NCBI GenBank assembly: GCA_934178345.1
Contig: CAKPQG010000009.1
Span: forward strand, 26,596-90,595
Reading direction: 5' to 3'
DNA from: an uncultured Dialister sp.
GTDB taxonomy: Bacteria; Bacillota; Negativicutes; Veillonellales; Dialisteraceae
Length of the DNA stretch: 64,000 nt
Shown: positions 61,531-64,000 of the stretch, one piece after another
Position numbering within the stretch: position 1 is the first letter of the stretch
Layout: each line of letters starts with the position of its first letter
Made by a program: the position numbers and the translations under genes
Notes under the pieces: model-generated
What the model was told of the DNA's origin: nothing
Databases searched by the model: none
The model's input: only the letters and a program-made list of their open reading frames with translations

Positions 61531-62163
61531 ATGCTTATCCCTTACACTGCGCCGGCCGAGCTCTATCGGCAGGACATGGAAATCAAGAAATCGATCTTTA
61601 TCACGCACATCCTGCCTGTCAACTCGGAAGAAGAAGCACAGCAGGCGCTCGCTGATCTCAGAAAGAAATACAAGGACGCCACGCACAACTGCTACGCATG
61701 GCGCATCAATGCGGAGCGCATCCTTGAGAAATCGGGCGATGACGGCGAGCCGCAGGGCACGGCGGGACACCCCATGCTCCATGTGCTCCAGATGCGAAAA
61801 CTCACGAATGTACTCGCGGTCGTCACCCGCTACTTCGGCGGCATCAAGCTCGGTGCGGGCGGTCTCACAAGGGCCTACAGCGGCGCGCTTTCCGATGCCG
61901 TGAAGGCGGCGCCCATCGTCACCTATACGCCGTATGCCCGCTATACCGTGACCCTCCCCTACACCGCGGTCGGCGGCTTTGAAAATTACATCAAAGACAA
62001 AGACATCCGCGTCCTGGACCGCGCCTTCACAGATGAGGTGCAGGTGACCTTCCTCACCCTTCCCGAAGAAGCGAAGACGCATCTGAAATTTCTGACAGAC
62101 CTCACGGGCGGGAAAGCCGTCATCGAAGAGGACGGGGAGGAGTATGTGAAGGTGAGAGAGTAG
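61531..62163 (+). CDS. YigZ/IMPACT family protein
   Basis: 210 aa: N-terminal UPF0029 domain ('KKSIFITHILPVNSEEEA', 'DATHNCYAWRI', 'GEPQGTAGHPML', 'TRYFGGIKLGAGGLTRAYS') and C-terminal DUF1949 domain. The family is linked to translation control but its reaction is unknown. Stop TAG opens the TAGGGACTGG heptamers. Confidence 0.92.
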   Translation: MLIPYTAPAELYRQDMEIKKSIFITHILPVNSEEEAQQALADLRKKYKDATHNCYAWRINAERILEKSGDDGEPQGTAGHPMLHVLQMRKLTNVLAVVTRYFGGIKLGAGGLTRAYSGALSDAVKAAPIVTYTPYARYTVTLPYTAVGGFENYIKDKDIRVLDRAFTDEVQVTFLTLPEEAKTHLKFLTDLTGGKAVIEEDGEEYVKVRE

Positions 62164-62245
62164 GGACTGGGGACTGGTAGCTAGGGATTAGTGGCTAGGG
62201 ATTAGGTTTGCGATACGAGAAAACCGCTAGGGAAACGCTGATGAT
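62164..62245. repeat. Heptamers and solo hairpin-element end
   Basis: GGGACTG/GTAGCTA/GGGATTA heptamers then a lone CTAGGGAAACGCTGAT terminus (62227-62242) with no second arm. Confidence 0.75.
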
Positions 62246-62345
62246 ACGGAGAAGGGATCGCACCTATGAAAATATTTTGAAAATTTTTCAAAGAAATTTT
62301 CCACATTGACATCATCTGTCCCGTCCATTTGGTATCCTATATACA

Positions 62346-62434
62346 GAGAGCTGGATCGCCCAAACTCCTTTTCTTAACTCTCAACTCTCAACTCATTTTG
62401 ATTTCCCAAGGCGATTCAGTTCTCCCTTTTTATT
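62346..62434 (+). ncRNA. Candidate stem-loop RNA
   Basis: A 15-bp stem (GAGAGCTGGATCGCC, 62346-62360; GGCGATTCAGTTCTC, 62410-62424) encloses a 49-nt loop with AACTCTC heptamers and ends at CCTTTTTATTTT. TTGACA (62306) and TGG-TATCCT (62333) lie upstream, with imperfect spacing. It may be a short stable RNA or a leader/attenuator. Confidence 0.4.
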
Positions 62435-62465
62435 TTCAGCGAAACGGCCCGCAAAGTTTCTGCGC

Positions 62466-62511
62466 AAAAAAAGCTCGATGAAAGATTCCCCTATCTTTCA
62501 TCGAGCTTTTT
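62466..62511. terminator. Bidirectional terminator downstream of the small protein gene
   Basis: AAAAAAGCTCGATGAAAGAT / ATCTTTCATCGAGCTTTTTT, a perfect 20-bp stem. Confidence 0.92.
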
Positions 62512-62513
62512 TC

Positions 62514-62642
62514 TCACTCCATACCGAAAGGCTCATTCCCACTGCCAGGGAGCTTGAAGATCCCAGACCCCCATAAGAAGAGTAAAAAGTCCGGTGCGTG
62601 CTTTTCCCAGTTATCCAGGAATGCCTCGTATAATTTTTCCAT
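62514..62642 (-). CDS. 42-aa small protein of unknown function
   Basis: The frame runs from an ATG at 62642 to a TGA at 62514. It has a good ribosome site (AGGTGGAG, 4 bp spacing), an extended -10 promoter (TGC-TATGAT, 62745-62750) and the perfect terminator immediately after its stop. The peptide begins MEKLYEAFLDNWEKHA, has a hydrophobic centre 'PDFLLFLWGSGIFKL' and ends 'NEPFGME'. No homolog is recognised. The complete transcription unit argues that it is real. Confidence 0.6.
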   Translation of the reverse strand: MEKLYEAFLDNWEKHAPDFLLFLWGSGIFKLPGSGNEPFGME

Positions 62643-62744
62643 AATCTCCACCTCTCTGTCTTTTACTGCACACTCTCCTTATTACCGCACAGGCATCCTG
62701 CTATGATACGCTTATGCGGATAAGATACATTTCGTTCTGCTCGT

Positions 62745-62794
62745 ATCATAGCATGAAAAAAGCGGATGAATCCATCCACAATTCATCCGTCTTG
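62745..62794 (-). terminator. rluA-type gene terminator merging into the small-protein promoter
   Basis: CGGATGAAT-TGTGGATGG-ATTCATCCG then six Ts (minus sense, 62755-62794), followed at once by the TGC-TATGAT box at 62745-62750. Confidence 0.75.
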
Positions 62795-62854
62795 TGCGTT
62801 ACCATATATTTATTTTGAAGTGTGCCGTAAAAGGCAATCCGAAAGAAATGCCCG

Positions 62855-63754
62855 TCACCTTCCCCCGAAGTATTTCTTCACAAATCCCACGTCCCCCACG
62901 GTCCACCGGGTCCCGGCAAGGTAGGAGAGAGGCCCTGCCTCTTTCCCGAAGTCGCAGGAGATCTCCGCCGAGCAGAGAAGCTGGCGTTTTTCCTTGTAGC
63001 TGCGGTTCGTCGTCTTCACGCCGTACTTGTCATCGCCCAAGAGCGGATGCCCGACATGCGCCATCTGGCTGCGGATCTGATGGGTGCGGCCGGTGATGAG
63101 GTGGCACTTCACGAGCGAAAGGCCGCCCTGATACGCGAGGCGTTCGTACTCCGTGATGGCCGTCTTCGAGCCCTTCACGGGTTCGTCTGTGACGAAGACC
63201 TGATTCTTTTTCGCATCCTTGAAAATCTGGTGCGTGAGCGTCCCGCGTCCCGGCTCGAGCTTTCCAAGGACGACCGCGAGATAGGACTTGCGGATCTTGC
63301 GGTCACGGATGAGCCGACCGAGAAGGTCACGGATCTCTTCCGTCTTTGCAAAAAGCAGGAGCCCTTCGGTATTGAAATCGATGCGATGCACGGGGTAGGC
63401 AGCCTTGCCGCCCTGCTGCATGAGGGCCGCAGAGACGCGCGAGAGCATGGTATCCTTTTCCTTCCCCGTGACGTCTAGCGTCAAGACACCCGAAGGCTTG
63501 TAGACGACAAGAAGATTCTCGTCTTCGTAAAGAATGCGGACGGGGCGCACCGCATCGGTCTTCTCCAGCACAAAGGAGCGGACTTCGTCACCGGCAGCGA
63601 GCCGGTAGGCAGCCTCTTCCTTCCTGCCATTCACTTTGATCTTCTTCGTGCGAAGGGCTTTCATGAAAAAGACGCGCGGCCAGTGCTTGTGCTCCATCAG
63701 AAACTGGTCTAAGCGCTTGCCTTCTTCAGATTTTTTTATCGTAAATATCTCCAT
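62855..63754 (-). CDS. RluA family pseudouridine synthase
   Basis: 299 aa from the ATG at 63754 (TTGGAG ribosome site). N-terminal S4 RNA-binding domain ('GKRLDQFLMEHKHWPRVFF'), catalytic Asp in 'HRIDFNTEGLLLFAKT' and C-terminal 'KCHLITGRTHQIRSQMAHVG'. It isomerises uridine in rRNA or tRNA; the exact site is unknown. Confidence 0.93.
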   Translation of the reverse strand: MEIFTIKKSEEGKRLDQFLMEHKHWPRVFFMKALRTKKIKVNGRKEEAAYRLAAGDEVRSFVLEKTDAVRPVRILYEDENLLVVYKPSGVLTLDVTGKEKDTMLSRVSAALMQQGGKAAYPVHRIDFNTEGLLLFAKTEEIRDLLGRLIRDRKIRKSYLAVVLGKLEPGRGTLTHQIFKDAKKNQVFVTDEPVKGSKTAITEYERLAYQGGLSLVKCHLITGRTHQIRSQMAHVGHPLLGDDKYGVKTTNRSYKEKRQLLCSAEISCDFGKEAGPLSYLAGTRWTVGDVGFVKKYFGGR

Positions 63755-63774
63755 AGGTATCTCCAAGAAAATAG

Positions 63775-63980
63775 GGGGGGACTAGTGACTAGTCCCTGGG
63801 GACTGGGGACTGAATGCTGCTTTCGCACATGACCCCTTCTTTATATTGCGCCGAAATGCCGCCAGCCCCCTTTAGGGAAAGCTGGCGAGCAGAAACGATA
63901 GAACCCGCAAAGCCGGGGCAGCTATGATTGGCTGTCACAAGGATGATACACCGCTTGAGGCATTTTCTGCCATTTCCTTT
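63775..63980. repeat. Heptamers and degenerate modules
   Basis: GACTAGT/GGGGACT heptamers (63779-63810), a degenerate GCGCCGAAATGCCGCC module and 'CCCCTTTAGGGAAAGCTGGCG'. No gene. Confidence 0.6.
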
Positions 63981-64000
63981 AGGGAACACTGATTAAATCG
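63977..64000. repeat. 166-bp long-hairpin element, copy 4 (cut by window end)
   Basis: The left terminus TTTAGGGAACACTGATTAAA matches copies 1-3 with one base missing; the rest lies beyond the window. Confidence 0.7.

Overview
ORGANISM. The window combines diderm traits with Firmicute traits. Diderm traits: a two-partner-secretion (TPS) transporter remnant, and a Tad pilus locus with an outer-membrane secretin. Firmicute traits: DivIVA, a TagO/WecA plus MnaA pair, an atp operon led by atpZ/atpI, and LrgAB. This points to a Negativicute (Veillonellales, Dialister-like). That is an inference; there is no rRNA in the window to confirm it. Coding DNA is fairly GC-rich, except for the first ~4.4 kb, which is visibly AT-rich and looks imported.

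LAYOUT. 1-4.2 kb (minus): remains of a contact-dependent-inhibition/TPS locus, with a promoter and truncated TpsB, then alternating small membrane (immunity-like) genes and promoterless hemagglutinin/toxin fragments. 4.4-9 kb: a crotonase, mnmA and a tail-anchored protein. 9.3-13 kb: nrdD and nrdG (anaerobic dNTP synthesis) separated by a 30-unit heptanucleotide array. 13.6-24.1 kb: cstA, thioredoxin, a cytidylate-kinase-like gene, lrgAB, a DUF4143 ATPase, a flavin reductase, a secreted protein and a nitroreductase. 24.6-31.8 kb: a complete F1Fo ATP synthase operon on the minus strand, whose c subunit has an unusual ion-binding helix 1. 31.9-34.3 kb: wecB and tagO/wecA. 34.4-35.1 kb: a 22-aa type I toxin with a convergent antisense RNA, a second antitoxin-RNA copy and another candidate sRNA. 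35.1-43.2 kb: assorted housekeeping genes (C26 peptidase, MarR, GNAT, BI-1, DivIVA, aminotransferase, YbaK). 43.9-56.7 kb: DUF192 and a rearranged Tad/Flp pilus locus (minus strand, order cpaB, secretin, flp, tadZ-1, four-helix protein, tadZ-2, tadB, tadE, tadA, four-helix protein, tadC). 57-64 kb: a DUF6056 membrane protein, MATE exporter, YigZ, a 42-aa small protein and an RluA-type pseudouridine synthase.

INTERGENIC DNA is the most striking feature. Almost every gap is filled with a mosaic of short tandem repeats whose unit is nearly always 7 bp. The families are GGGTTCA, GTGACTA, AGGGATT, AATGAGG, ACTCCTA and GTTGGTT, plus a 9-bp GGTTCAACG type. They are interleaved in a preserved order with small palindromic modules and a 166-bp long-hairpin element (three full copies plus one cut by the window end). 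The repeats often begin exactly at gene ends and supply stop codons. They also create long spurious open frames that should not be annotated as genes. I saw no tRNA, rRNA, CRISPR array, transposase gene or integrase gene.
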